A stretch of DNA of 56,193 nt, from contig CALCZA010000127.1 in assembly GCA_937906475.1 (NCBI GenBank), positions 1 to 56,193 on the forward strand. Reading direction: 5' to 3'. Shown here piece after piece: positions 17,326 through 26,200 of the stretch (its first letter is position 1; each line of letters opens with the position of its first letter). Both the position numbers and the translations under genes were made by a program. The notes below the pieces were generated by a model, which saw nothing but the letters and a program-made list of their open reading frames with translations, did not search any database and was not told the origin of the DNA. This DNA comes from an uncultured bacterium (GTDB lineage: Bacteria > Planctomycetota > UBA1135 > UBA2386).

Positions 17326-17422
17326 GCGAACGTCTGAGTTCGTCTTACTGCTCGCGTCGACCTCACGGCCGACGTGATTCTGCCTTCTTGCCCTCAACTG
17401 CTCGAGACCGCCCCAACCCAGC

Positions 17423-18808
17423 ATGAACGTGTCGATCACCAACCTGTTTAAGGTGCCCGAGATCCGGAGTAAAATCCTGATCACGTTGGGCCTGCTGTTG
17501 ATCTACCGCATCGGCTTCTTCATCCCGCTGCCCGGCGTCAATGCCGAGGCGATGTTGGCCCGCATGGGGGAGAGTCAGGATGGCTTCGGGCGCCTGTTCG
17601 GCATGATGAACGTGCTGACCGGGGGTTCGCTGCAGAGTGCCACTCTGTTCTCGCTTGGGGTCATGCCCTACATCTCCGCCAGCATCATCTTCAGTCTGAT
17701 GACGAAGGCGGTGCCAGCGCTTGAGAAGATTGCCAAGGAAGGCGCAAGCGGCCAGCGCAAGATCAATCAATACACTCGCCTGGCGACGGTCCTGATCTGC
17801 CTGGTGCAGTCGTGGTTCGTCATCGGTGGCTCGCTCGGCGGTGAGAACAACCAACTCCTGCACACGGGCGTCGACCAGTGGTTCGCTGTCTACACGATTG
17901 TCGTCATGGTCTCGCTGACCGCGGGCACGATGTTCATCATGTGGCTCGGTGAGCAGATCACTGAGCACGGTATCGGCAACGGTATTTCGCTGATCATCAT
18001 GGCGGGCATCATCTCCAACCTGGGCCCAGCCCTGGGGCAGATGTTCCAAGGTGCGGGAGTCGATACCGCCATCTGGCAAAGCCTGCTGATGTTCATCGGC
18101 GCATGGGGTGTCACGGTGATCGCAGTCGTCTTCATGACGAAGGCGCAGCGCCGCATCCCGATCCAGCAAGCCAAACAAGCGCGTGGCCGCGAAGTCTACG
18201 GTGGTCAGAAGACCTACCTGCCCTTCAAGGTCAATCAGGCTGGCGTTATGCCAATCATCTTCGGCTCGGCTTTGCTGATGATCCCGGCGATGCTCGGCAC
18301 CGCCTTCGGCGTGACGTTCCTCGAGCAGTCCTTCGGGGCCCAGAACGGTTTCTGGTTCGTGCTGACGTTCGCCGCACTGATCTACTTCTTCGCCTTCTTC
18401 TGGACGTCGATGATGTTCCAGCCGAACGAGATCGCGAAGAACCTGCAAGAGGGTGGCTCGTTCATCCCTGGTATCCGCCCTGGCAAGCCGACCGCGCTGT
18501 TCCTTGAGCAGACGATGGTTCGCATCACGCTGGCTGGCTCGACCTTCCTTGCCGTAATTGCTGTGATGCCGTCGTTGATCGGCAGCACCGGTAGCTCGAC
18601 CAACATGGTGCTGATCTACTTCATGTCCGGCACGTCGATCCTCATCGTCGTCGGCGTGGCCCTCGACATGGTCGAGAAGATCAACGCTCTTCTGGTCATG
18701 CGAAACTACGAAGGCGCCATGACCGATGGCGGCGGCAGCGCTGGCTCTGGCCAGGCGCCCAACGCCACCAGTGGTTGGGGCCGTCGTTCGAACGGGCCGC
18801 AGCAGTAA
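17423..18808 (+). CDS. secY: Preprotein translocase subunit SecY
   Basis: SecY is the protein-conducting channel of the inner membrane. The 461-aa protein shows ten hydrophobic segments and the usual marks: YRIGFFIPLPGVNAEAM at helix 1, TLFSLGVMPYISASIIFSL at helix 2, EHGIGNGISLIIMAGI, and the cytoplasmic loop KTYLPFKVNQAGVMPIIFGS. It follows rplO by 97 bp, as in other spc operons. A short Gly/Ser-rich C-terminal tail is added. Confidence 0.97.
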   Translation: MNVSITNLFKVPEIRSKILITLGLLLIYRIGFFIPLPGVNAEAMLARMGESQDGFGRLFGMMNVLTGGSLQSATLFSLGVMPYISASIIFSLMTKAVPALEKIAKEGASGQRKINQYTRLATVLICLVQSWFVIGGSLGGENNQLLHTGVDQWFAVYTIVVMVSLTAGTMFIMWLGEQITEHGIGNGISLIIMAGIISNLGPALGQMFQGAGVDTAIWQSLLMFIGAWGVTVIAVVFMTKAQRRIPIQQAKQARGREVYGGQKTYLPFKVNQAGVMPIIFGSALLMIPAMLGTAFGVTFLEQSFGAQNGFWFVLTFAALIYFFAFFWTSMMFQPNEIAKNLQEGGSFIPGIRPGKPTALFLEQTMVRITLAGSTFLAVIAVMPSLIGSTGSSTNMVLIYFMSGTSILIVVGVALDMVEKINALLVMRNYEGAMTDGGGSAGSGQAPNATSGWGRRSNGPQQ

Positions 18809-18876
18809 GTCCAGCTGTAGCAATCACTAATCCAATCTTACCTCCCCAAACCTCAGCCCTCCAACCGACCGATCTC

Positions 18877-19560
18877 ATGGCCTCCTCCTCGCAAGCTCGA
18901 TGTGTATTCCTTGGCGCCCCCGGCGCTGGCAAGGGTACCCAGGCTAAGCGTGTGGCCCAAGGATCCGGTTTGACCCACCTCTCGACCGGCGATCTGCTGC
19001 GCGAGGAAGTGAAGTCGGGCAGCGAACTGGGAGTCGAGGCCAAGGGTTACATGGATGCCGGCAAGCTGGTCCCGGACCAACTGATCATTGATATGGTCAA
19101 AGCCCGCATCGGTGGTGGCGACTCCGCCATCGGTGAATCTGGGTTACTAGCCGCCAGCGGCTGGATCCTGGACGGCTTCCCCCGTACACTCCCTCAGGCT
19201 GAAGCACTAGACGTTAATCTGTCTGGTGATAACGCCCTGACGCACGTGATCTCGTTCGCCGTTCCCGAAGAAGTCCTAATGGGGCGACTGACTGGTCGGC
19301 GTACTTGCTTGAATTGTGGTGCCATTTGGCACGTCGAGCACAAGCCAACTTCCAAGGAAGGGGTTTGTGATCAGTGTGGTGGTGAATTGACCCAGCGCTC
19401 GGACGATTGCAATGAAGCGATCGGCAAGCGTCTGGAAGTGTATCGGTCGCAAACTACGCCATTGTTGGCGTACTACGGTGACCGTGGTGTTTTGAAGGAG
19501 GTCGATGCGAATCGATCTCCCGATGTCGTTTTTCAGGAGTTGCTGACGCATATGCAATGA
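18877..19560 (+). CDS. adk: Adenylate kinase, zinc-lid type
   Basis: Converts ATP and AMP to two ADP in the cytoplasm. The 227-aa protein from ATG 18877 begins MASSSQARCVFLGAPGAGKG with the P-loop GAPGAGKGT, then LSTGDLLRE and ILDGFPRTLPQAE. The LID has two cysteine pairs (CLNC, CDQC), the zinc-bound form. An in-frame ATG at 18775, inside secY, is unlikely. The stop overlaps infA by 4 bp. The map gene often found here is absent. Confidence 0.96.
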   Translation: MASSSQARCVFLGAPGAGKGTQAKRVAQGSGLTHLSTGDLLREEVKSGSELGVEAKGYMDAGKLVPDQLIIDMVKARIGGGDSAIGESGLLAASGWILDGFPRTLPQAEALDVNLSGDNALTHVISFAVPEEVLMGRLTGRRTCLNCGAIWHVEHKPTSKEGVCDQCGGELTQRSDDCNEAIGKRLEVYRSQTTPLLAYYGDRGVLKEVDANRSPDVVFQELLTHMQ

Positions 19561-19829
19561 CCGGCCAAGAACAGCCTTCGAACAGTGATGCTTCGGGTAG
19601 CGATACCCAAGGCGAACGAGCTCAGCCTTCTCAAAAGGCAACCGTGCTCGAGTCACTGAACAACGGGTTGTTCAGGCTGCAGATGAATGATGGCCGACCG
19701 GTCGTGGCTCACGTAGCCAAGGACCTCCGGATGGCGCTCGCGCGCCTCTTACCTGGAGACCCAGTCCTTGTTGACGTTTCGCTCTTCGATCCCGGGAAAG
19801 CTCGCATCTGCAAGTTGCTCGCACAGTGA
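19557..19829 (+). CDS. infA: Translation initiation factor IF-1, divergent
   Basis: IF-1 occupies the 30S A site in initiation. The 90-aa protein is longer than the usual 72. Residues 1-26 are a Ser/Gln-rich extension; the OB fold begins at KATVLESLNNGLFRLQMNDG and includes VVAHVAKDLRM and RLLPGDPVLVDVS. The typical RKN(Y/F)IRI segment reads RMALARL and the usual basic C-terminal end is replaced by CKLLAQ. It starts inside adk (ATGA) and precedes rpmJ, which supports the call. Confidence 0.85.
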   Translation: MTGQEQPSNSDASGSDTQGERAQPSQKATVLESLNNGLFRLQMNDGRPVVAHVAKDLRMALARLLPGDPVLVDVSLFDPGKARICKLLAQ

Positions 19830-19872
19830 TTCCAGCACGAAACCAAACCCTCCCTAGCAAACGAGAACTGTT

Positions 19873-19989
19873 GTGAAGGTCAGAGCCAGCGTCCGTCGTA
19901 TGTGCGATAAGTGCAAGGTCGTCAAGCGCCGTGGGATCGTGCGCGTTATTTGCGAGAACCCGCGCCACAAGCAGCGCCAGGGTAAATAG
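19873..19989 (+). CDS. rpmJ: 50S ribosomal protein L36
   Basis: L36 is a 38-aa zinc-ribbon protein. It reads [20 protein letters not shown] and then [18 protein letters not shown], with ligands C11, C14, C27 and H32. It uses a GTG start (19873). Its place between infA and rpsM is standard. It is too short for most automatic gene calls. Confidence 0.96.
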   Translation: MKVRASVRRMCDKCKVVKRRGIVRVICENPRHKQRQGK

Positions 19990-19997
19990 GAACTATT

Positions 19998-20375
19998 ATG
20001 CCCAGACTGCTCGGCGTCGATATCCCGAACGAAAAGCGCATCGAAACTGCGCTTCAGTACCTCTATGGCGTTGGCCAACACACGGCTCGCAAGGCCCTGG
20101 CCGAACTGTCCATCAAGGGCTCAGTTCGTGCGAAGGACCTGAAGGACGATGAGGTCGCGACCATCGCGGCATACCTGGAGCAACACTTCGTTGTCGAAGG
20201 TGCTCTGCGTCGTTCCAACCTGCAGAACATTGCGCGACTGAAGGAGATCTACTGCTACCGCGGCCTCCGTCACCGTCGCGGCCTGCCCGTTCATGGGCAG
20301 CGTACTCGCTGTAATGCACGAACCCGTAAGGGTCCGCGCAAGACGGTCGCCAACAAGAAGATCCTGAGGAAGTAG
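19998..20375 (+). CDS. rpsM: 30S ribosomal protein S13
   Basis: S13 bridges the 30S head to the 50S and contacts P-site tRNA. The 125-aa protein begins [19 protein letters not shown] and has [14 protein letters not shown], then [20 protein letters not shown], the tRNA-contacting tail. The length is normal. rpsK starts after one base. Confidence 0.98.
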   Translation: MPRLLGVDIPNEKRIETALQYLYGVGQHTARKALAELSIKGSVRAKDLKDDEVATIAAYLEQHFVVEGALRRSNLQNIARLKEIYCYRGLRHRRGLPVHGQRTRCNARTRKGPRKTVANKKILRK

Positions 20376-20376
20376 A

Positions 20377-20763
20377 ATGGCACCAGCTGATAAGAAGAAG
20401 ACCAAGATGCGCAAGAACGTCGGCAAAGCCGTCGCTCATGTTAAGGCGTCATTCAACAACACGATGATCACCGTCTGCGACGTCGCTGGGCAAGTCATTG
20501 CTTGGGACTCGGCCGGCACCATTGGCTACAAGGGCTCGCGCAAGAGCACGCCGTTCGCGGCGCAGCGCGCTGCCGAAAAGGTCGCCGACAAGTGCAAGAA
20601 GATGGGTGTGCACGAGATGGATGTCTTAGTGCGTGGCCCTGGTTCGGGCCGTGAGGGTGCTATCCGCGCGCTCGCGAACTCTGGCATTGACGTCAAGTCC
20701 ATCGAGGACTGCACGCCACTGCCTCACAATGGTTGCCGGCCGCGTAAGCGTCGCCGCGTCTAA
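20377..20763 (+). CDS. rpsK: 30S ribosomal protein S11
   Basis: S11 forms the platform of the 30S near the E site. The 128-aa protein has [33 protein letters not shown] and the invariant ending [15 protein letters not shown]. Confidence 0.98.
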   Translation: MAPADKKKTKMRKNVGKAVAHVKASFNNTMITVCDVAGQVIAWDSAGTIGYKGSRKSTPFAAQRAAEKVADKCKKMGVHEMDVLVRGPGSGREGAIRALANSGIDVKSIEDCTPLPHNGCRPRKRRRV

Positions 20764-20783
20764 TCAGCTCGATCGACTCAACT

Positions 20784-20811
20784 GTGAACACTTCCAGCAA
20801 GAACTGTTCAC
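20784..20811 (+). promoter_or_regulatory. Inverted repeat in the rpsK-rpsD spacer
   Basis: GTGAACA at 20784-20790 and TGTTCAC at 20805-20811 are perfect 7-bp arms around 14 nt, ending 30 nt before rpsD. It could be a hairpin in the mRNA or an operator. S4 regulates its own operon in other bacteria through leader structures; that role is only suggested by position. Confidence 0.35.
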
Positions 20812-20841
20812 GCATGAATAGTTCAAACAAGAACAACTGTA

Positions 20842-21465
20842 ATGGCACGTAACGACACGAATGTCTGCAAGCTTTGCCGCCGTGAAGGCGTCAAGCTCTT
20901 CCTGAAGGGGCAGCGATGCTTCTCTGAGAAGTGCGCGGTTAACCGCCGCAACTATCCGCCGGGTCAGCACGTCCGCCCCAAGAAGGGAACGGACTACGGC
21001 ACCCAGTTGCGTGAGAAGCAGAAGTGCAAGCGCATCTATGGTGTGCTTGAGCGCCAGTTCCAGCATTACTTTGACATCGCGAAGCGTCAGAAGGGCAACA
21101 CCGGTGAGAACCTGTTGATCCTGATGGAACGCCGACTCGACAACGTTCTCCTGAGCCTGGGCTTGGCCTTCTCGCGCTTCGATGCGCGTCAGATGGTTGC
21201 CCACGGTCACATCCAAGTGAACGGGCGTCGTCTAGACATCCCGAGCTACTTGGTCCGCGCCGGCGATGATATCGCTGTCACGGGTAAGGAGAAAGTCACC
21301 AAGAAGGCGGGCGACGCCATCGAGATGAACAAGGGCCGGCCACTGCCGACCTGGCTCGAAGCAACGCCAGCTGACCACAAGGGACGCGTCATCCAACTGC
21401 CCAAGCGTGAGGATGTCAGTGTCGAACTCAACGAGCAACTCATTGTCGAGTTGTGTTCCAAGTAA
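20842..21465 (+). CDS. rpsD: 30S ribosomal protein S4, zinc-binding type
   Basis: S4 nucleates 30S assembly. The 207-aa protein has four N-terminal cysteines (CKLC at residues 9-12, then CFSEKC) typical of the zinc form, followed by KKGTDYGTQLREKQKCKRIY and the S4 RNA-binding domain LERRLDN-like (MERRLDNVLLSLGLAFSR). Family length is normal. A 116-bp spacer with a strong inverted repeat separates it from rpoA. Confidence 0.97.
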   Translation: MARNDTNVCKLCRREGVKLFLKGQRCFSEKCAVNRRNYPPGQHVRPKKGTDYGTQLREKQKCKRIYGVLERQFQHYFDIAKRQKGNTGENLLILMERRLDNVLLSLGLAFSRFDARQMVAHGHIQVNGRRLDIPSYLVRAGDDIAVTGKEKVTKKAGDAIEMNKGRPLPTWLEATPADHKGRVIQLPKREDVSVELNEQLIVELCSK

Positions 21466-21509
21466 TGTTTGGGTTCCAAGTAGTCCTCGCAATCCCCGCT
21501 TAGCCACCC

Positions 21510-21543
21510 GATCGGGGCCAAACCTATTTGGTTTGGGCCGATC
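21510..21543 (+). promoter_or_regulatory. Strong hairpin between rpsD and rpoA
   Basis: Arms 21510-21524 and 21530-21543 pair almost fully: GGTTT/AAACC and CC/GG next to the TATTT loop, a small internal loop, then GATCGG/CCGATC. No U-run follows. It lies 38 nt before rpoA and may be a processing, attenuation or regulatory element. Confidence 0.5.
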
Positions 21544-21581
21544 CAATCAGGCTGAGCAGCCTGCTATCAGGAAGATCCGAT

Positions 21582-22580
21582 ATGCGTATTCGTTGGCGTA
21601 ACTTCGAGTTGCCGTCGCAAGTCCGGTTGGAGCGCGAAAGCGCAACGCCGCAGTACGGCCGCTTCGTCGTCGAGCCCTTTGAAAAGGGTTTCGGCACGAC
21701 GATTGGCAATGGCCTTCGTCGCGTTCTGCTGTCCTCTCTTGAGGGCACTGCAGTCACGTGGGTTCGTATCGATGGCGTCGTGCACGAGTTCTCGACGATC
21801 CAGGGCGTGCTTGAAGACGTCACCCAGATCGTTCTGAACATCAAGAAGCTGCGCGTTAAGTTGCACACGGATGCACCGACGACGCTGCGCCTCGAAGTGA
21901 ACGAGAAGGGTGAAGTGCTCGCCGAGCAGATCGAAGGCGACAGCAACGTTGAGATCGCCAACCCCGAACTCAAGATCTGCACGCTGACCGAAGACGTTCG
22001 CTTCTTCTGTGAGATGCAGGTTCGTAAGGGCCGTGGCTACGTCACCGCAGAAGAGAACGTTCAAGACGATCTCGAGATGGGGACGATCCCGGTCGACTCG
22101 ATCTTCAGCCCGGTGCACCGCGTTCGTTACGCCATCGAAAACACGCGTGTCGGCAAGTCGACTGACTACGACCGCCTCGTTCTTGAGATCTGGACTGACG
22201 GCACCGTGTCGCCGGAACTGGGCCTCGTCGAAGCGAGCAAGATCTACCGCAAGCACCTGAACCCGTTCGTTCAGTACTTCGAAATGAAGGAAGACCTCGC
22301 CGTCGAAGGTGGGGTTCTGGCTCCGGAAGGAGACGAGGGTGCACGCCGTCGCGAGATGGTCGACCTGCTCAACAAGAGCATCGACATGCTCGAGTTGTCG
22401 GTTCGCTCGAAGAACTGTTTGGACAGCGAGAACGTCGCCCTTATGCGCGACCTCGTTGTGATGACCGAGCCCGAACTGTTGAAGGTTCGCAACTTCGGTA
22501 AGACCTCCCTTAAAGAGGTCAAGAGCAAGCTGGCAGCGCTGGGCCTTTCGCTCGGTATGGCCGTCGACGAATACAAGTAA
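21582..22580 (+). CDS. rpoA: DNA-directed RNA polymerase subunit alpha
   Basis: Alpha scaffolds RNA polymerase assembly and contacts UP elements. The 332-aa protein from ATG 21582 (AGGAAG before it) starts MRIRWRNFELPSQVRLE. The N-terminal domain has EPFEKGFGTTIGNGLRRVLL and the IDGVVHEFSTIQGV loop. The C-terminal domain (about 235-320) ends with KVRNFGKTSLKEVKSKLAAL, the helix-hairpin-helix DNA-contact region. An in-frame ATG 54 bp upstream is not family-like. Confidence 0.97.
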   Translation: MRIRWRNFELPSQVRLERESATPQYGRFVVEPFEKGFGTTIGNGLRRVLLSSLEGTAVTWVRIDGVVHEFSTIQGVLEDVTQIVLNIKKLRVKLHTDAPTTLRLEVNEKGEVLAEQIEGDSNVEIANPELKICTLTEDVRFFCEMQVRKGRGYVTAEENVQDDLEMGTIPVDSIFSPVHRVRYAIENTRVGKSTDYDRLVLEIWTDGTVSPELGLVEASKIYRKHLNPFVQYFEMKEDLAVEGGVLAPEGDEGARRREMVDLLNKSIDMLELSVRSKNCLDSENVALMRDLVVMTEPELLKVRNFGKTSLKEVKSKLAALGLSLGMAVDEYK

Positions 22581-22641
22581 GGGATTGCAGGCAGCCGCTG
22601 TCGCATAGGCAGCGGGTGTTAGGCATCCAAGGAAGATAGTT

Positions 22642-23094
22642 ATGAGACACAAGGTCGCAGGTAAACACCTCAACCGCAGCAGTTCGCACCGCAAGGCGCT
22701 CCGCATGAACTTCGCGGTTGCCGTCATCATGCATGAGCGCGTTACCACCACCGTGGCCAAGGCCAAGGCTATGCGTGGCTTCGTCGAGAAGCTGATCACC
22801 CTTGCCAGGAAGGACGATCCAGCGACGCGTCTGCATCGCATTCGCCAGGCCGCTTCGGTCCTGCAAGACAAGACTGCCGTGAAGAAGCTGTTCGACGAGA
22901 TCGGGCCGCGCTTCGCGAACCGTCCCGGCGGCTACATTCGTGTGCTGCGTCTTGCCGATCACCGCATCGGCGATGGCAGCTACAAGGCGATCTTCGAGCT
23001 CGTGGACAACAACGTGCTTGAGCAGCAGATCAAGGCAGCGGAAGAAGCCGAAGCCCAGGTCGACGAGACGGCAACCGAAGACGCCGTCGTTTAG
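22642..23094 (+). CDS. rplQ: 50S ribosomal protein L17
   Basis: L17 is near the tunnel exit. The 150-aa protein begins MRHKVAGKHLNRSSSHRKAL and has GGYIRVLRLADHRIGDGSYK, with an acidic tail after residue ~120. It closes the ribosomal cluster. Convergent dnaE starts its coding region 195 bp later. Confidence 0.97.
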   Translation: MRHKVAGKHLNRSSSHRKALRMNFAVAVIMHERVTTTVAKAKAMRGFVEKLITLARKDDPATRLHRIRQAASVLQDKTAVKKLFDEIGPRFANRPGGYIRVLRLADHRIGDGSYKAIFELVDNNVLEQQIKAAEEAEAQVDETATEDAVV

Positions 23095-23110
23095 GGCGAC
23101 TGCTTTGGTT

Positions 23111-23166
23111 CGCGGCTTAGTGCCGCGCGCGTGCGATCCGCACCTTGCCCTAGCGAATCAGGGCAC
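23111..23166 (+). terminator. Hairpin cluster after rplQ
   Basis: Three short stems lie together: CGCGGC/GCCGCG (23111-23127), GTGCG/CGCAC (23131-23143), and a weaker CCCT/AGGG pair. No U-tract follows, so this is not a classic factor-independent terminator, but its place between convergent genes fits transcript ending or 3'-end protection. Confidence 0.35.
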
Positions 23167-23289
23167 ACAGCATCACCCGTCCGGGAGATGCTCTGTACGA
23201 ATGGCGAGTTGGCCATGGCTCCCGCTCAGCGTCAGTGGGCCCGTAGCAGTGCACTTCTCACGCGTCGCTCACGAGCCATCATGCAGCGC

Positions 23290-26200
23290 CTACATGCGCG
23301 TGAATGACATGTTGTCCGGACCGACCAGCACCGCGAACGAGTCGATCAGTTCGTCGCTGATGGCCACTCCGCTGTCTGCTCGAATCCGGAAGCAGTCGCC
23401 GCCGTCTTCGACATCGAGGTTGAGTTGGTGGTTGCCGCTGTGTTTGTCGGCGATGGCGATGACGCGCGTCAAGAATACGTCCGTCGACATGCTGGCATCG
23501 AGGTGCAACACGATGCCGGACACTTCTCGGCGAACCACGACGCTGGCTGGATCGAGCGCATCGAGCAGAAGTGCCGGTTCTTCACTGCCTTTGTCCTGAC
23601 GGCCGGTCAGGAACACGATCTCATCTTCGACGATGTGGTCCTTCAGGGTTTCGAAGCTGCGCGCGAAGCACGTCACCGGCACCATGCCGTCCAGGTCCTC
23701 AAGCATGAACTTGGCCATCTTCTTGCCCGCGTTCTTGCCCTGCTTGATCTGCAGAATACGAACGCCACTGATCATGCCTGCGATGCGGATGTTCTCGCTG
23801 GGCTGTAGTTGAGCGACCGACGCGGTTGTGTTGCCGGCGATGCGGCGCAGGAAAGCACCGCGCTTTTCGAACGGATGGCCGGATAAGTAGAAGCCGAGCG
23901 ACTCCTTCTCACGCGCCAGGCGATCGTGCTCGGGCCATTCTGGAATGCCGTTCTCTTCATCTAGGACGGTCTCGACAGGTGGGGGGGCAAACAGCATCGC
24001 TTGGCCACGCCGGCGGTCCTCGCGCGCTGTCGCGGCCGCCCGCACTGCTTTCTCAATCTGCGCGGCATTGCCCGCACGCGTGCGGCCCATGTCGTCAAAC
24101 CCGCCGGACTGCACTAATGACTCCAACGCCGTCTTGTTCAGCACGGTGGTGTCGAGACGCTCACAAAAGTCATCGAGATTGCTGTAGGGCCCGTTCGCGA
24201 CACGGTTCTCGGCAATCGCATCGGCGACGCGCGTGCCGACGCCCTTGATCGCACCGAGGCCAAATCGAATCGCGCCGTCCTCGATGCCGAAGTAACGCAT
24301 CGAGTGGTTGACCGATGGCGGCAGGATCTTCATGTCCGCGCGCCGGACGTCGTCGACGAACTCTTTGATCTTATCGCTGTTGCCCGACTCCGTCGTCAGG
24401 TTGGCGGCGATGAACTCTGTCGGGTAGTGCGCTTTCAGCCACGCCGTCTGGTAGGTGACCAACGCATACGCCGTCGAGTGCGACTTGTTGAAGCCGTAGC
24501 CAGCGAAGTACTCCATCGTCTCGAACAGTTCCTTCGCGAACTTGGCCTGGTAGCCCTGTGCCTCAGCGCCCTTGATGAACTTGTCTTTGAACTTCAGCAT
24601 GACCTCGGGCTTCTTCTTACCCATGGCCTTACGCAGGTTGTCTGCTTCGGACATGGAGAAGCCCCCGATCGAGCCGGAGACCTGCATGACCTGTTCCTGG
24701 TAGACAATGACGCCGTAGGTCGGTTCCAGGATCTTCCTGGTGTCCTCGTGCGGGAGGATCGTCTTCTCTTCGCCGTGCTTTCGGCGCACATACATATCGA
24801 CCATGCCGGAGCCAAGCGGACCCGGTCGGTACAGCGCGAGCACGGCGATGACGTCTTCGAAGTTGTCCGGCTTCAGCCGCGTCAGCAGTTCGCGCATGCC
24901 GCTCGATTCGAGCTGGAACACACCCTGCGTCTCGCCGCGCGCCATCAACTCGTAGGTTGGCTTGTCATCGAGTGGCAGGTGGTCGAGGTCGATGTCGACA
25001 CCGTGCACTTCCTTCACCAAACGCGCACCTTCCTGCAGGATGGTCAGCGTCTTCAGCCCGAGGAAGTCCATCTTCAGCAGGCCGACTTCCTCGAGTTCGG
25101 TCATCTGCCATTGCGTGACGATGTCGTCACCGCTCTTCGCCAGTGGCACGTATTCGCGCAGCGGCTTGTCGGAGATGACGACGCCGGCCGCGTGGATCGA
25201 CGAGTGACGCGCAGAGCCCTCAAGCTTTACGGCTAGTTCGAACAGGCGCTTGTACTGCGGCGAACTGTCACGGATCTCCTGCAACTCGGCGTCGGTCTCC
25301 AACGCCGTAACCAACGAGGCCCCGGGCCCGGATGGCACCTTCTTGCACAGCTTGTCGATGTCGGCGACCGGGAAGTCGAGCACGCGGCCGACATCGCGCA
25401 GCACTCCGCGGCTGGCCATCGTTCCGAACGTGATGATTTGGCAGACACAGTCCGCGCCGTATTTCTGCCGCACATACTCGATGACTTCTTCGCGCCGGTT
25501 GCCGCAGAAGTCGATGTCGATATCCGGCATCGACGCGCGGGCCGGATTCAGGAAACGTTCGAACAGCAGTTCATACTTCAGCGGACAAACGTCCGTGATG
25601 CGCAGGCAGTAGGAGACGATCGAGCCCGCGGCCGAACCACGGCCTGGCCCAACCGGGATACCCATCTCCCTCGCTTTGGCGATGAAGTCCCAGGTGATCA
25701 GGAAGTAGCTGACGAAGCCGAGCTTCTTGATGATGCCGACTTCGTAGTCGAGTCGGTCTTGGATCTCCTTGGTGATCTCGCCGTAGCGCTCGATTGCGCC
25801 GTCATGGCAGAGCTTGGCGAAGAAGTCTTCCGGTGCCGAACCGTCGTCTGCAACATACACCGGCACGTGGTAGACGCCGAACTCGATGTCGATGTTGCAG
25901 CGCTCGGCGATCTTGACGGTGTTCTCCAGCGCTTCGGGCCAGTCCTTGAACGCCCGCCCCATCTCTTCCCGCGACTTCAGGTAGAGCTCCTTCGAGCCCA
26001 TGCGGAAGCGCGATTGGTCGGCAACACTCTTGCCACTGCGGATGCAGAACATGATGTCCTGCGCAAGCCAGTCTTCTTGCTTGAGGTAGTAGACGTCGTT
26101 GGTCGCGACGCAAGGAATGTCGAGTTCGGCGCCGAGCTTGCGCATGCCGAGCGTCACCTTGCGCTGCGCTTCGTTGCCAGTGTGCGCAACCTCGAGGAAG

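Noticed and set aside
17363-18823. Long minus-strand frame opposite secY (486 codons)
   Set aside because: Antisense to a highly conserved gene, with His/Asp/Arg-rich composition of a shadow frame.
21567-22871. Long minus-strand frame opposite rpoA and rplQ (434 codons)
   Set aside because: Shadow of conserved genes; no family motifs.
24304-25236. Plus-strand frame within dnaE (310 codons)
   Set aside because: Antisense to conserved DnaE motifs; shadow.
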